From Corynebacterium sp. HMSC04H06 (lineage in GTDB: Bacteria > Actinomycetota > Actinomycetes > Mycobacteriales > Mycobacteriaceae), in the NCBI RefSeq assembly GCF_001815935.1, contig NZ_KV823410.1, positions 1 to 64,000 on the forward strand: a stretch of DNA of 64,000 nt. The letters run 5' to 3'. Position numbers and translations under genes: made by a program. The notes under the pieces were generated by a model. It ran no database searches and was not told the origin of the DNA. It saw nothing but the letters and a program-made list of their open reading frames with translations. Shown in pieces: positions 8,872 through 17,423 of this stretch; the stretch's first letter is position 1; the number at the start of each line of letters is the position of its first letter.

Positions 8872-9768
8872 CTAGACGATGACCAGCGCGATGGCTACGA
8901 CCACGGCCCAGATGAGCATGGCCCGGCCGGCCATGCCGAGGACCGGGATGAGCTCCCGACCCTGGGCGCCGCGGTTGACGGTGCGCACCGCGCCGAGCGC
9001 GAACGGGAAGTAGACCAGGCCCAGTAGCGCCAGCCAGGAGTCGAAGGCGATGCCGATAGTCAGCAGTACCGGCAACAGCAGGAGCACGGTAAACAGTAGG
9101 CGGGCTCGTTCGTTGCCCAGGGTGACGGCCAAGGTGATCTTGCCGGTGGCGGCGTCCGAGGGGATATCGCGGATGTTATTGGCCAGGTTGACCGCGGAAC
9201 TCATCGCGCCAACGCCCACGGCCAGGGCGAGGCCGGTCCAGGAGATGCGGCCGGCCTGGGTGAACTCGGTGCCCAGCACGGCCACCAGACCGAAGAAGAT
9301 GAAGACGGCGACCTCGCCGAGTCCGCGGTAGCCATAGGGGTTCTTGCCGCCGGTATAAAACCACGCGCCGGCGATGCACAGCGCGCCGACGAGGATGAAC
9401 CACCAGGCACCCGCCCACAGGGACAGGATGATGCCGGCGGCACCGGCCACGGCGAAGCAGCCGAAGGCGGCGTACTTGACGTGGGCGGGCTTGGCGAGCC
9501 CGCCGCCGGTGAGCCGCTGCGGGCCGGAGCGGTCATCGTCGGTGCCGCGGATGCCGTCCGAGTAGTCGTTGGCAAAATTGACGCCGACGATGAGCGCCCA
9601 GGCCACGATGAGCGCGAGCAGGGCCCGCCCGAGGTGGGCTTGCCCCAGCGAGGCGGCCGCGCCGGTGCCGGCGACGACCGGGGCGAAAGCGTTGGCCCAG
9701 GTGTGCGGCCGGGCCCCTTCAATCCAATCCGCGCGGGTGGCGGAGTACTTCTTTCCAGCAGCTGACAT
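8872..9768 (-). CDS. menA: 1,4-dihydroxy-2-naphthoate polyprenyltransferase
   Basis: UbiA-superfamily membrane enzyme that attaches the polyprenyl chain to 1,4-dihydroxy-2-naphthoate, giving demethylmenaquinone. The Mg-diphosphate motif is visible as NFANDYSDGIRGTDDDR near residue 63, and a second Asp motif as NIRDIPSDAATGK near 198. About eight to nine membrane helices follow. I chose ATG 9768 over the in-frame ATG at 9777, because it gives the standard N-terminus (MSAAGKKYSATRADWIEGARP). Other menaquinone genes occur throughout the next 25 kb. Confidence 0.93.
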   Translation of the reverse strand: MSAAGKKYSATRADWIEGARPHTWANAFAPVVAGTGAAASLGQAHLGRALLALIVAWALIVGVNFANDYSDGIRGTDDDRSGPQRLTGGGLAKPAHVKYAAFGCFAVAGAAGIILSLWAGAWWFILVGALCIAGAWFYTGGKNPYGYRGLGEVAVFIFFGLVAVLGTEFTQAGRISWTGLALAVGVGAMSSAVNLANNIRDIPSDAATGKITLAVTLGNERARLLFTVLLLLPVLLTIGIAFDSWLALLGLVYFPFALGAVRTVNRGAQGRELIPVLGMAGRAMLIWAVVVAIALVIV

Positions 9769-9881
9769 ACAGCCCATTGTGCCACGCGCTCAGTTAGCGC
9801 TTTAACTAACTGCCGTCCCAGAGCCAGCCGGAATCCCAACCGTCCTTCCCGAAAGTGCTCGTTCCAACCCGTCGAAGTCAA

Positions 9882-9922
9882 CTTCCCACTTAACTTCCCA
9901 CAGTGTTATGTTAAGTGGGAAG
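9882..9922. repeat. 13 bp perfect inverted repeat between menA and the metal ABC operon
   Basis: CTTCCCACTTAAC (9882-9894) and its exact complement (9910-9922) enclose a 15 nt loop. The loop repeats the TTCCCAC element of the left arm, so the motif occurs three times. It lies downstream of the metal ABC operon and upstream of menA. With no T-run it could be a factor-dependent terminator or an operator for menA. Confidence 0.55.
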
Positions 9923-9950
9923 CTGGTGTAGCAGCCATGTTCTATTGTGC

Positions 9951-10787
9951 TCAGATGTAGCGTCGGGTGTTCTGCCGGCTGCGCCACGCATAGACACCGA
10001 GGGCAGCGGCGAAGACCACGGCGTTGGCTACGGTCATGGCGGCGGAGGTGGCAGCCTGGAGATGATAGGCGGCCCAGAAGCCGGCGGTGGCCGTGCCGGT
10101 TGCTACCAGGCAGGCGAGACCCAGCATGGGCAGCACGCGGTGGGCTAGCAGCCGGGCGGTGATGGCGGGGAAGACCATGAGCGCGATGACCAGCATGGCG
10201 CCGGCGGCGTGGAAGGCCGCGGTGGCGCTGAATGCCACCAGAGCCATGAACGCGGTGTGCAGGCCGCGCCCGCCTATTGCCTGGATGCGGCAGAACTCGG
10301 CGTCGAAGGAGCTAGCCGTCAGCCGCGGGAAAGCCACGGCGACAAAGGCGGCGTTGATGATGAGCACGGTCAGCATGACCCAGAGGTAGTTCGGGTTGGC
10401 GAAGACCGCCAGGTTGAGATCCCCCACCAGCACGGTGTGCACGTCCAAGTGGACGTGGCTCATCTTGGTCGAAATCAGGATGGTGCCGAAGGCGAAGAGG
10501 GCGGGGAATACCAGCCCTAGGGAGGCATCGCCGGTGACCAGCTTGGCGCGGCCGAGCCACTCGGTGAGCAGGGCGACAGCCAGCCCGCCGAGCGCGGCGG
10601 TCAGCAGGAGCCAGGGGGAGCCGATATCCGCGGTGAACAGGTAGCCCACGGCGATACCGGGCAGGACCGCGTGGCCGATGCCGTCGATGACCATGGACTC
10701 GCCCTTCAGCACGACGAAGATCCCGGGGATAGCGCAGGCTAGCGAGGTCAGGATGGCCAGCAAACAGGCGGAAAAAGCGAGACTCAT
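9951..10787 (-). CDS. Manganese/zinc ABC transporter permease (second)
   Basis: 278 aa membrane permease of the ABC-3 (ZnuB/MntC) family with about eight helices. The family pattern GIFVVLKGESMVIDGIGHAV lies near residue 22, and DASLGLVFPALFA near residue 88. Its ATG overlaps the stop of the preceding permease gene by 4 bases (ATGA), so it is last in a four-gene operon: binding protein, ATPase, permease, permease. A MntR-like regulator next door points to manganese, though zinc cannot be excluded. Confidence 0.88.
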   Translation of the reverse strand: MSLAFSACLLAILTSLACAIPGIFVVLKGESMVIDGIGHAVLPGIAVGYLFTADIGSPWLLLTAALGGLAVALLTEWLGRAKLVTGDASLGLVFPALFAFGTILISTKMSHVHLDVHTVLVGDLNLAVFANPNYLWVMLTVLIINAAFVAVAFPRLTASSFDAEFCRIQAIGGRGLHTAFMALVAFSATAAFHAAGAMLVIALMVFPAITARLLAHRVLPMLGLACLVATGTATAGFWAAYHLQAATSAAMTVANAVVFAAALGVYAWRSRQNTRRYI

Positions 10788-11656
10788 GCGCGCACCTCCT
10801 GGCGGCGGTTAAGGCCCGTGCGGGCGAAGGATACGGCCACGAGGGCGGCCTGGACGAGGACGATGACTGGACCGGTGGGCAGCGGTCCGTAGGCGATGGA
10901 GATGTAGCACCCGACCGCGGCGGCCAGCCCGCCGAAGGCGGCGGACAGGGCAATGAACGGGAGCAGGCGGGTGGTCCACTGCCGGGCGGCGGCAGCCGGG
11001 GCGATGACCACGGCCACCATCAACACCACGCCGGAGACTTTGACCCCGGAGACCGTGACCACCGTGAGCGCGAGGAAGCTTAACCAGTCCAGCACCCGGA
11101 CGGGCAGGCCGGCCACCTGTGCAAAGGAGACGTCAAAGACGACGGCAGACTGTTTATCGTGTACCCAAGAAAGAATCAACAATGTGCCGACGCCAATGAC
11201 GAGTATGAGGCTCACATCGGCGCGCGTGAGGGTGGAGGCATTCCCCAGCAGGTAGTCCTGGATGCCGGCCTTGCCGGGCAGGGGGTGGCGGGAAATGTAC
11301 TGCATCAACAGCATGCCGAGTGAGAAGAATGTGGTTAAGGTGGCCGCCATGGCCGCGTCCGGGCGCAGCGGGGTGCGGCGTACTAGGGCGTTGATGATCG
11401 CCACGGCGAGCACCCCGGAAAGCACCGAGCCGACGACGAGCGCCAGCGGGTTACGGCCGTTTAGCCCCAGCATGGTGGCGGCGAGGAAGGCGACGAGCAG
11501 GCCGGGCAGGGCGGAGTGCGAAATCGCATCCGCCAGCAGCGACTGGCGCCGCAGGTAAATCAGCGGCCCCAGCGCCCCGGCGCACACGCCTAGGCCCACG
11601 GTGCCAACGAGGGCCTGCGTGTAGGTGTAGTTGTCTAAGAGATCGAGCGGGTTCAT
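10784..11656 (-). CDS. Manganese/zinc ABC transporter permease (first)
   Basis: 290 aa ABC-3 family permease, about eight to nine helices. The conserved GPLIYLRRQSLLADAISHSA lies near residue 30. Residues around 155-200 contain the cytoplasmic loop that docks on the ATPase. The start ATG overlaps the ATPase stop (ATGA at 11653), giving tight coupling. It pairs with the second permease to form a heterodimeric channel, as in the C. diphtheriae mntABCD arrangement. Confidence 0.88.
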   Translation of the reverse strand: MNPLDLLDNYTYTQALVGTVGLGVCAGALGPLIYLRRQSLLADAISHSALPGLLVAFLAATMLGLNGRNPLALVVGSVLSGVLAVAIINALVRRTPLRPDAAMAATLTTFFSLGMLLMQYISRHPLPGKAGIQDYLLGNASTLTRADVSLILVIGVGTLLILSWVHDKQSAVVFDVSFAQVAGLPVRVLDWLSFLALTVVTVSGVKVSGVVLMVAVVIAPAAAARQWTTRLLPFIALSAAFGGLAAAVGCYISIAYGPLPTGPVIVLVQAALVAVSFARTGLNRRQEVRA

Positions 11657-12420
11657 GCAGGCAGCCCGAACATCTCATTGACCACGGAATCCTGCAGGGC
11701 CTCAGCTACCGGGCCGGTGGCCAGCACGCGGCCGTGGCCGAGGGCTACCACGTCGTCGCAGTAGTGGGTGACCTCCGCGAGGTTGTGGTGGACCAGCAGG
11801 ACCGCGGCGCCGTCGTCGCGCCGGGCGCGGATGATGGACATGATGGCGTCCTGGCTGGCGGCGTCCACGCCTGCGAAGGGCTCGTCCAAGATGAGCAGGT
11901 CGGGTTCGTTCACCAAGGTGCGCGCCAGAAGTGTGCGCTGGCGCTGCCCGCCGGACAGTTGCCCGATGGGCATGTGCGCATGGCTATCCATCCCGGTTTC
12001 GTGCAGGGCCTTCGTCGCGGCCTCGCGGTCCGCGCGGCCGGGCCACTGCCACCAGCGCAGGCGCGGTAGCCGGCCCATGCGTACGACATCGGCCACGGTG
12101 GCGGGGAACTGCCAGTCGACGTCTGTGTGCTGGGGCATATAACCCAGCCGCTGGCGGAAGTGGTCGAGGGACTGCCCGTCGAAAGACAGCTCGTCCGCCG
12201 CCAGCGGCTTGATTAGCCCGGTCAGGGTCTTGACCAGCGTGGACTTGCCCGCGCCGTTGGCGCCGACCAGCCCCGTAATCGCCCCGCGGCGCAGCGCGAA
12301 GGAGGCGTCTTCCAGAATTGCGTGCCGGCCGTAGCCGGCGGTCAGGTGGCTGACGCGGAGCATCGTCCGGTCGCAGTCGCCGTTGCTGCGTTCCCGCGGC
12401 ACCTGGTGAAGTGCGGACAT
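11653..12420 (-). CDS. Manganese/zinc ABC transporter ATP-binding protein
   Basis: ATPase of the metal uptake system. Walker A is GANGAGKSTLVKTL, the signature is LSGGQRQRTLLARTL, Walker B is LLILDEPFAGVD, and the H-loop His is in LLVHHNLAEV. ATG 12420 begins just after the binding-protein stop; ATG 12363 (MLRVSHLTAGYG) is a plausible shorter start because the conserved domain begins there. It is second in the operon. Confidence 0.9.
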   Translation of the reverse strand: MSALHQVPRERSNGDCDRTMLRVSHLTAGYGRHAILEDASFALRRGAITGLVGANGAGKSTLVKTLTGLIKPLAADELSFDGQSLDHFRQRLGYMPQHTDVDWQFPATVADVVRMGRLPRLRWWQWPGRADREAATKALHETGMDSHAHMPIGQLSGGQRQRTLLARTLVNEPDLLILDEPFAGVDAASQDAIMSIIRARRDDGAAVLLVHHNLAEVTHYCDDVVALGHGRVLATGPVAEALQDSVVNEMFGLPA

Positions 12421-12421
12421 T

Positions 12422-13372
12422 TTAGGACAGCGCCTCCGCAACGGCCTCGGCGTTGTGCTGGAAGGCGCCCAGGTAGGTATCCGTCGGCGCGGTCGGGCCT
12501 AGGGTATCGGCGAAAAGCTCCTGGTCGGAGACGTGAACGTCCCAGCCGCGGGAGTGGACCGCCTCCTTCAGGGAGGTAATGGCCTGCGGATTGGCTTGGT
12601 TGTCTTGGAAGATGACCGGCACCTTCTCCTTGGCGATGGTGTCGGCCAGCTCGGAGATCTGCGTCGGTGACAGCGCGGCCTCGGTGGTGACGAAGTCCGT
12701 GGCGTGGACCTCGAAGTTGAAGGTCTTGCCGAAGTAGTTGAAGGCGTCGTGGCCCGTGATCAGCACGCGTGGGTCGGCGCCCTCGAGCGCCTTTTCAGCC
12801 TTCGAGTGGGCGTCGGCGATCTTTTCTTCGTAAGAGTCGGCGGCCTTCTCGTAATCCGCGGCGTTGTCGGCGTCGATCTCGCCGAGCTTGTCACCGATTT
12901 CGTCGACTACCTCAGACCACAGCTGCGGGCTGTTCCAGATGTGCGGGTCGTAGAGCTTTTCGCCCTCCGGGCCCTGTTCCGGCCAGGGCAACAGGTCGCG
13001 CTTGTCGAGCTTCTCGCCGACGCCCAGCTGCTTGTTGCCCAGGGACTCGAGCTGGTCGATCATCTGGGCCTCGAGGTGCAGGCCGTTCCACAGGACCAGG
13101 TCGGAGTCGCGCATGGCCTCCATGTCCTGGGTGGTGGGCTGGTAGGTGTGCGGGTCGCCGCCCGGGCCGACCATGGTAGTGACCTCGGCGTCCGGGGCGA
13201 TATTGTGCACGGCGTCGGCCAGGTAGCCGGTGGTGGCGAAGACGGTCAGGGGTTTGCCCGCGCTGCCCGCCGATCCGGCGGATTCTGCGGAGTCGGACGA
13301 GCAGGCGGTCAGGGTGGCAGTCAAGGTAGCCAACGTCAGGGCCGTAACGGCCAGGGAAGTGCGACGTTTCAC
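12422..13372 (-). CDS. Metal ABC transporter substrate-binding lipoprotein (ZnuA/TroA family)
   Basis: Cluster A-I metal-binding protein anchored by a lipobox (LTAC). Candidate metal ligands are His in GGDPHTYQP, His in NGLHLEAQ, His in ITGHDAFNYFG and an acidic residue in VIFQDNQANP. The start is GTG 13372, because a full anti-SD match AAAGGAGGTG ends 9 nt upstream; the GTG at 13384 overlaps that SD and is unlikely. It is first of the four transport genes, divergent from a MntR-like regulator, with a palindrome in the promoter. This resembles C. diphtheriae MntA. Confidence 0.9.
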   Translation of the reverse strand: MKRRTSLAVTALTLATLTATLTACSSDSAESAGSAGSAGKPLTVFATTGYLADAVHNIAPDAEVTTMVGPGGDPHTYQPTTQDMEAMRDSDLVLWNGLHLEAQMIDQLESLGNKQLGVGEKLDKRDLLPWPEQGPEGEKLYDPHIWNSPQLWSEVVDEIGDKLGEIDADNAADYEKAADSYEEKIADAHSKAEKALEGADPRVLITGHDAFNYFGKTFNFEVHATDFVTTEAALSPTQISELADTIAKEKVPVIFQDNQANPQAITSLKEAVHSRGWDVHVSDQELFADTLGPTAPTDTYLGAFQHNAEAVAEALS

Positions 13373-13416
13373 CGTGGGTGCCACCTCCTTTCAAGAATAT
13401 AGAAATGAATGTCGGT

Positions 13417-13432
13417 GTTCAACGGGTTGAAC
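13417..13432. promoter_or_regulatory. Candidate MntR operator in the metal ABC promoter
   Basis: Perfect 7 bp inverted repeat GTTCAAC-GG-GTTGAAC. On the minus strand its right part overlaps a possible -35 (TTGAAC), with TATATT 15 nt further and then AAAGGAGGTG. It lies about 60 bp from the regulator start, outside that gene's -10. Binding by the adjacent DtxR/MntR protein is inferred from position and symmetry. Confidence 0.6.
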
Positions 13433-13491
13433 TACTAAGACCGTACACAGTGAACCCCGTGTTCTGCAACGAGCTAGCTAAAATAGCCCCT

Positions 13492-14178
13492 ATGCATATC
13501 AGCGATCTGCCCGAACGCACACAGGACTACCTGAAGGTCCTGTGGGACTATGAGGAACGTCACGGCGAGGGCACCCCCATGGCGCTAGGTGAGCTCGCCA
13601 CCGCGTTGCAGCAGAAGCTGCCCACGGCCTCCGAGGCGGTCAAGCGCCTGGCCAAGCAGGAGCTCGTGGTCCACGAGCGCTACTTCGGCGTGGGCCTGAC
13701 CCCGACCGGTCGCGAGCTGGCCGTGGTGATGGCGCGGCGCCACCGACTGCTAGAGACCTTCCTGGTGCGCACCCTCGGCTACAGCTGGGACGAGGTCCAC
13801 GCCGAAGCGGACGCCTTGGAGCACGCCACCTCCGATCGCTTCGTCGACGCTATCGATGCCCACCTGGGCCACCCCGACCGCGACCCGCACGGCGATCCCA
13901 TCCCGCGCGCGGACGGCAGCTCGGAGCCGCTGTCGCCGCAACGCCTCGCCCAGGCAGAACCCGGGGCAGAGGTGATCCTCGAGCAGGTCAACGACTCCGA
14001 CCCGGAGCTGCTGCGCTACCTCGACCGCTTCGCCGTGCACCCGGGATCGGCCTTGCGCGTGGTCGCCGCCCCCATGGCCGGGCTGTTAGAGGTGGAAACC
14101 TCCGCCGGGGCCACCTTCACCGTGGCAGAGGGCGTGGCCCAGGAAATGGTCGTCCGGCCGGCGGATAAAGACAGCTAG
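13492..14178 (+). CDS. mntR: DtxR/MntR-family metal-dependent transcriptional regulator
   Basis: 228 aa. The N-terminal winged helix reads ERTQDYLKVLWDYEE...LPTASEAVKRLAKQELV, the dimerisation and metal domain follows (residues 70-140), and a C-terminal FeoA/SH3-like domain starts near residue 155. His and Glu ligands of the DtxR type are present, for example RRHRLLETFL and HAEADALEHA. Iron DtxR in corynebacteria starts differently, and the adjacent metal ABC operon favours a manganese sensor. ATG 13492 follows TAAAAT (13479-13484) by exactly 7 nt, a leaderless start. Mn against Zn specificity is inference. Confidence 0.85.
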   Translation: MHISDLPERTQDYLKVLWDYEERHGEGTPMALGELATALQQKLPTASEAVKRLAKQELVVHERYFGVGLTPTGRELAVVMARRHRLLETFLVRTLGYSWDEVHAEADALEHATSDRFVDAIDAHLGHPDRDPHGDPIPRADGSSEPLSPQRLAQAEPGAEVILEQVNDSDPELLRYLDRFAVHPGSALRVVAAPMAGLLEVETSAGATFTVAEGVAQEMVVRPADKDS

Positions 14179-14189
14179 ACTGGGCAGGT

Positions 14190-15149
14190 ATGACTTCCCG
14201 CGTAGTTTTAGGCTGTACCTCCATGACCCCGCACTCCTACCCGGATTCCCCGCGCCGGGCGGAGATGGTCGACGTCCTGCGCGGCGCGCTGGCAGCCGGG
14301 GTGGATACCTTTGACACCTCGGAGATTCAGGGCCCGTTTACCGGCGAGGAACTGCTGGGCGAGGCCCTGGGCGGCCGCGGCACCGTGGTCACCAAATTCG
14401 GCTGGGAGATAGAAGACGGCACCCCGACCGGCCGGCTCAACTCCCGCCCGGAGGTCATCCGGGCCAGCGCCGAGGGCTCGCTGCGGCGGCTCGGAAGGGA
14501 CCAATTGGACGTCTACCTCCAGCACCGCGTGGACCCCCAGGTGCCCATCGAGGAGGTCGCGGGTACTATCGGCGAGCTCATTCAGGAAGGCAAGGTTGCC
14601 CGCTTCGGCCTGTGTGAGGCCGCCCCGGATACCATCCGCCGCGCGCACGCGGAATGTCCGCTAAGCGTTATCCAGCACGAATACTCGCTGTGGACCCGCG
14701 GCCCGGAGGCCACCGTCCTGCCGGTCGCCCGGGAGCTGGGCCTGGATGTTATGGCTTATTCCCCGCTGGGCAAGGGCTTTTTGGCCGGCTCGGCCCAGCC
14801 GAACGATGACTCCTCGTCGCCGCGCCTGCACGCGGAGAACTTCGCGGCGAACCAGCAGCTGGCTCAGGCCCTCTTCGCGCTGGCCGAGGAGTGGGGGATG
14901 ACCTCGGCGCAGCTCGCGCTGGGCTGGCTGCTGGCCCAGGGTGCGGACATCTACCCGGTGGCCGGCAGCACCAACCTGGAGCGCATCCGCGCCAACGCCG
15001 CGGCACAGCCGCTGGGCCCGGCCCAGGTCGAGGCCGTCGATGCCGCCGTGGCCGCCCACCCCGTGGCCGGCGCACGCTACACGGACAAGCACTTGTCGTT
15101 TATGGATGCCGGGTTGGAAACTGACTCCGGTACCGGGCAGAAACCCTAA
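14190..15149 (+). CDS. Aldo/keto reductase family protein with altered active site
   Basis: 319 aa TIM-barrel of the NADPH-dependent aldo/keto reductase family. The fold markers are clear: DTFDTSEI, VVTKFGW with the catalytic Lys, DQLDVYLQHRVDP with the catalytic His, and AYSPLGKGFLAG near residue 190. The position that normally holds the catalytic Tyr (AEVYG in relatives) reads SEIQG, CAG for Gln near residue 46, so normal acid catalysis is doubtful. ATG 14190 follows TAGACT (14176-14181, which includes the mntR stop) by 8 nt. Physiological substrate unknown. Confidence 0.82.
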   Translation: MTSRVVLGCTSMTPHSYPDSPRRAEMVDVLRGALAAGVDTFDTSEIQGPFTGEELLGEALGGRGTVVTKFGWEIEDGTPTGRLNSRPEVIRASAEGSLRRLGRDQLDVYLQHRVDPQVPIEEVAGTIGELIQEGKVARFGLCEAAPDTIRRAHAECPLSVIQHEYSLWTRGPEATVLPVARELGLDVMAYSPLGKGFLAGSAQPNDDSSSPRLHAENFAANQQLAQALFALAEEWGMTSAQLALGWLLAQGADIYPVAGSTNLERIRANAAAQPLGPAQVEAVDAAVAAHPVAGARYTDKHLSFMDAGLETDSGTGQKP

Positions 15150-15186
15150 ACAAGGCGGGTAGAAAGTTTTTGGGGTCGCATGCGCG

Positions 15187-16338
15187 CTAGCCCCTAAAAA
15201 GCTGGACAATAGCCTGTCGGTTGACCTTGCCCGGGCCGGTGGTGGGAAGCTCGTCCATCCGGCGCAGATCCTTGGGCAGCTGCCAGCGCGGGGTATCGGC
15301 TTCCTCGAGCGCGTCGATGATGTCCCCGCGGGAGGCCCAGCCGGTGTAGGCGGCCACGATGGCCTGGCCCAGCCGCGGGTGGGGGACACCGACCACGCAG
15401 ACGTCATTGACGCCGGGCACGGACTGGATGGCGCGTTCGAGAACCTCGGGGTGCAGCTTCAGCCCGCCCGAGTCGATGATGTTGTCCAGGCGGCCGGTGA
15501 CCTCCAGCCGGGCAGCCTCGCCTTGGCCGTGGAGGACGCCGCCGTCAGAGGTGGCGAACCAGCCGGGCCGGGCGAAGGCTGGGTGATCCGGTACGTTGCG
15601 GTAGCCGCGGGCGATGGTGGGCCCGCCCAGGTAGATGCGGCCGTTATCTACGGCGACCTGGGTGCCGGGCAGCGCCTGGCCGTCGTAGACGCAGCCGCCG
15701 GCGGTCTCAGAGGAGCCGTAGGTGGTCACGACGGCGATGTCCAGCTTGGCCGCGGACTCGGCGAGTTGCGGGTGCAGGGCCGCGCCGCCGACCAGGATGG
15801 CGTCGAAGGCGCGCAGCGCCTCGATGCCGGCCAGGGAGTCCAGTGCCTTGCCCAGCTGCATGGGGGTCAGGCCGGTGTAGAGGCGATCTCCGGTGCGGGA
15901 TAGTTCTGCGGCGGCGTGGGCGAAGGCGTCCACGTTGAAGCCTTCCGTCAGATACAGGCACCAGGGATCCACGCCAGCGACGAGCGAGCGGACCAGGACC
16001 TGGAGGCCGGCGATGTGGTGGGCGGGCATCGCCAGCAGCCACTGGCCGGGCCCGCCCAGGCGCTGGTGGGTGGCGTCCGCGCTGGCGACCAGGTTGACCG
16101 CGGTCAGCTGCGCGCCCTTCGGGGTGCCCGTGGACCCGGAGGTGGGCACCACCAGGGCGATGTCGGCGTCGATGGGCTGGCCGCAACGCTGGGAGTTGGT
16201 CAGCACCGTGGTCTTGGCGCGGTCCGTGGCGGGCACGGGGAGAAAAGACTTATGCCCCGCTATCGCCGCCTCCAGGTCGGGGAGGATGGCGGCGGGCCGG
16301 TCGGGGTGGACGGCTAGCGGGGCGAGGAGATGAGTCAC
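15187..16338 (-). CDS. menE: o-Succinylbenzoate-CoA ligase
   Basis: 383 aa short AMP-forming acyl-CoA synthetase, activating o-succinylbenzoate for menaquinone synthesis. Motifs: the phosphate loop VVPTSGSTGTPKGAQ, TTYGSSETAGG, SDGGVL, VTGRLDNIIDSGGLKLHP, and the C-terminal Lys region in TTGPGKVNRQ. The frame stays open far upstream through doxX, so the start was chosen as GTG 16338, which lies 8 nt after TAAACT; GTG 16344 is also possible. It begins 12 nt after the doxX stop, so both may be on one transcript. Confidence 0.92.
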   Translation of the reverse strand: MTHLLAPLAVHPDRPAAILPDLEAAIAGHKSFLPVPATDRAKTTVLTNSQRCGQPIDADIALVVPTSGSTGTPKGAQLTAVNLVASADATHQRLGGPGQWLLAMPAHHIAGLQVLVRSLVAGVDPWCLYLTEGFNVDAFAHAAAELSRTGDRLYTGLTPMQLGKALDSLAGIEALRAFDAILVGGAALHPQLAESAAKLDIAVVTTYGSSETAGGCVYDGQALPGTQVAVDNGRIYLGGPTIARGYRNVPDHPAFARPGWFATSDGGVLHGQGEAARLEVTGRLDNIIDSGGLKLHPEVLERAIQSVPGVNDVCVVGVPHPRLGQAIVAAYTGWASRGDIIDALEEADTPRWQLPKDLRRMDELPTTGPGKVNRQAIVQLFRG

Positions 16339-16349
16339 GGTCACATAGT

Positions 16350-16769
16350 TTAGCCGCGGGCGGCGCGTTTGCCGAAGAAGATGCGGTCCAGGGAAATCTG
16401 GCCGGCGCCAACGGCGACGAAGGCGAGGGCGGCCGCGGCGATAGCGCCGACGAGCTCCCAGCCGCCACCGTCGATGAACAGGCCGGAGGAGAAGTGGTTG
16501 GCGAAAACGCCGGCGCCGATCATCTGCAGGACGACCAGGCCGCTGACCCAGCGGGTGAACAGGCCGGCGATGATGAGGATGCCGCCCACGAATTCGATGA
16601 CGGCTGCCACGACAGCGGCCAGGCCGGCGGCCGGCACGCCCATGGCGTCGAAGGAGTCGGCGGTACCGGCAATACCCCACTCGCTGAACTTCTGCCAGCC
16701 GTGGCCCATGAGGATGATGCCGAGGACAATACGGGAAACAAGGAGGGCAATAGAGCTGCTGATTCTCAT
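16350..16769 (-). CDS. DoxX family membrane protein
   Basis: About 139 aa with four transmembrane helices, matching the DoxX/quinol oxidase-subunit-like family: ISSSIALLVSRIVLGIILMGHGWQK at the N-terminus, then helices near 50-75, 78-97 and 105-125. Family members are linked to redox stress or quinone metabolism, but their biochemistry is poorly defined. ATG 16769 follows TAAAGT by exactly 7 nt on the minus strand (leaderless); a TTG six bases earlier is less likely. It lies just before menE. Confidence 0.85.
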   Translation of the reverse strand: MRISSSIALLVSRIVLGIILMGHGWQKFSEWGIAGTADSFDAMGVPAAGLAAVVAAVIEFVGGILIIAGLFTRWVSGLVVLQMIGAGVFANHFSSGLFIDGGGWELVGAIAAAALAFVAVGAGQISLDRIFFGKRAARG

Positions 16770-16795
16770 GGCCAAAACTTTACAGTTTAACTAAT

Positions 16796-17409
16796 GTGCT
16801 GTCCATTCCAGAGAGAAAACTTGTTGAAAAGTCCGCAAAAATTATCGCAGACACACCAGAATTTATTAAGCGTACGGTTGGGCTTTTGTCACTTCCGAAG
16901 AATGTTGACAACCGTCCCGTTGTAGTCATCGGCGCTGGCGTTTGGGCCAGCGCATCTCTTTGATGCTTTCCGTCCGCGGCGGAGTAGTGCACTTGCCCGA
17001 CCCCGGCTCCCCGGAGGCTCTAGATAAGGCCAAGGCCTATATCGACGCCAACCTGGAAAACTACGTGGCTAGCTTCATCGAAAACATGGGCTCCGGCCAG
17101 ACCGATCAGGAGCTCTTCGATTTCATGCTTGAGCACATGGCCACCTATGGTCTGCAGGTCGTGCCGGTGTACAAGGAATTCACCGGCTTTGCCATCAACC
17201 GCGTCTGAGCCGCCATCAAGCGTGAGGTCCTCACCGTCCTAGGCCAGGGCGGCTCCGATCCGGAAGCTATCGATGCCGCCTTCAAGGAACTGACCCAAGG
17301 CCCCGACACCCCGCTGGAGCTGCTGGACAAGATGGTCGACGATGACAAGCTCGGCCTAAAGTCCGGCGAGGGCTTCTACCGCTGGGAAAACGGCCAGCCG
17401 CAGCTCTAG
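16796..17409 (+). pseudogene. Decayed 3-hydroxyacyl-CoA dehydrogenase
   Basis: Remnant of a 3-hydroxyacyl-CoA dehydrogenase. From GTG 16796 the frame reads VLSIPERKLVEKSAKII and RPVVVIGAGVW, then shifts near 16942 (one base missing), after which GQRISLMLSVRGG completes the NAD-binding fold. Between residue-like VASFIE and NMGSGQTD about 100 codons expected for the family are absent. At 17206 a TGA replaces the Trp codon of INRVWAAIKRE, and the C-terminal domain then continues in frame to 17409 (LLDKMVDDDKLGLKSGEGFY), again shortened. The frameshift, nonsense codon and deletions make function very unlikely. The alignment is from memory of the family. Confidence 0.85.
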
Positions 17410-17423
17410 TCCTAAAAACCCGG

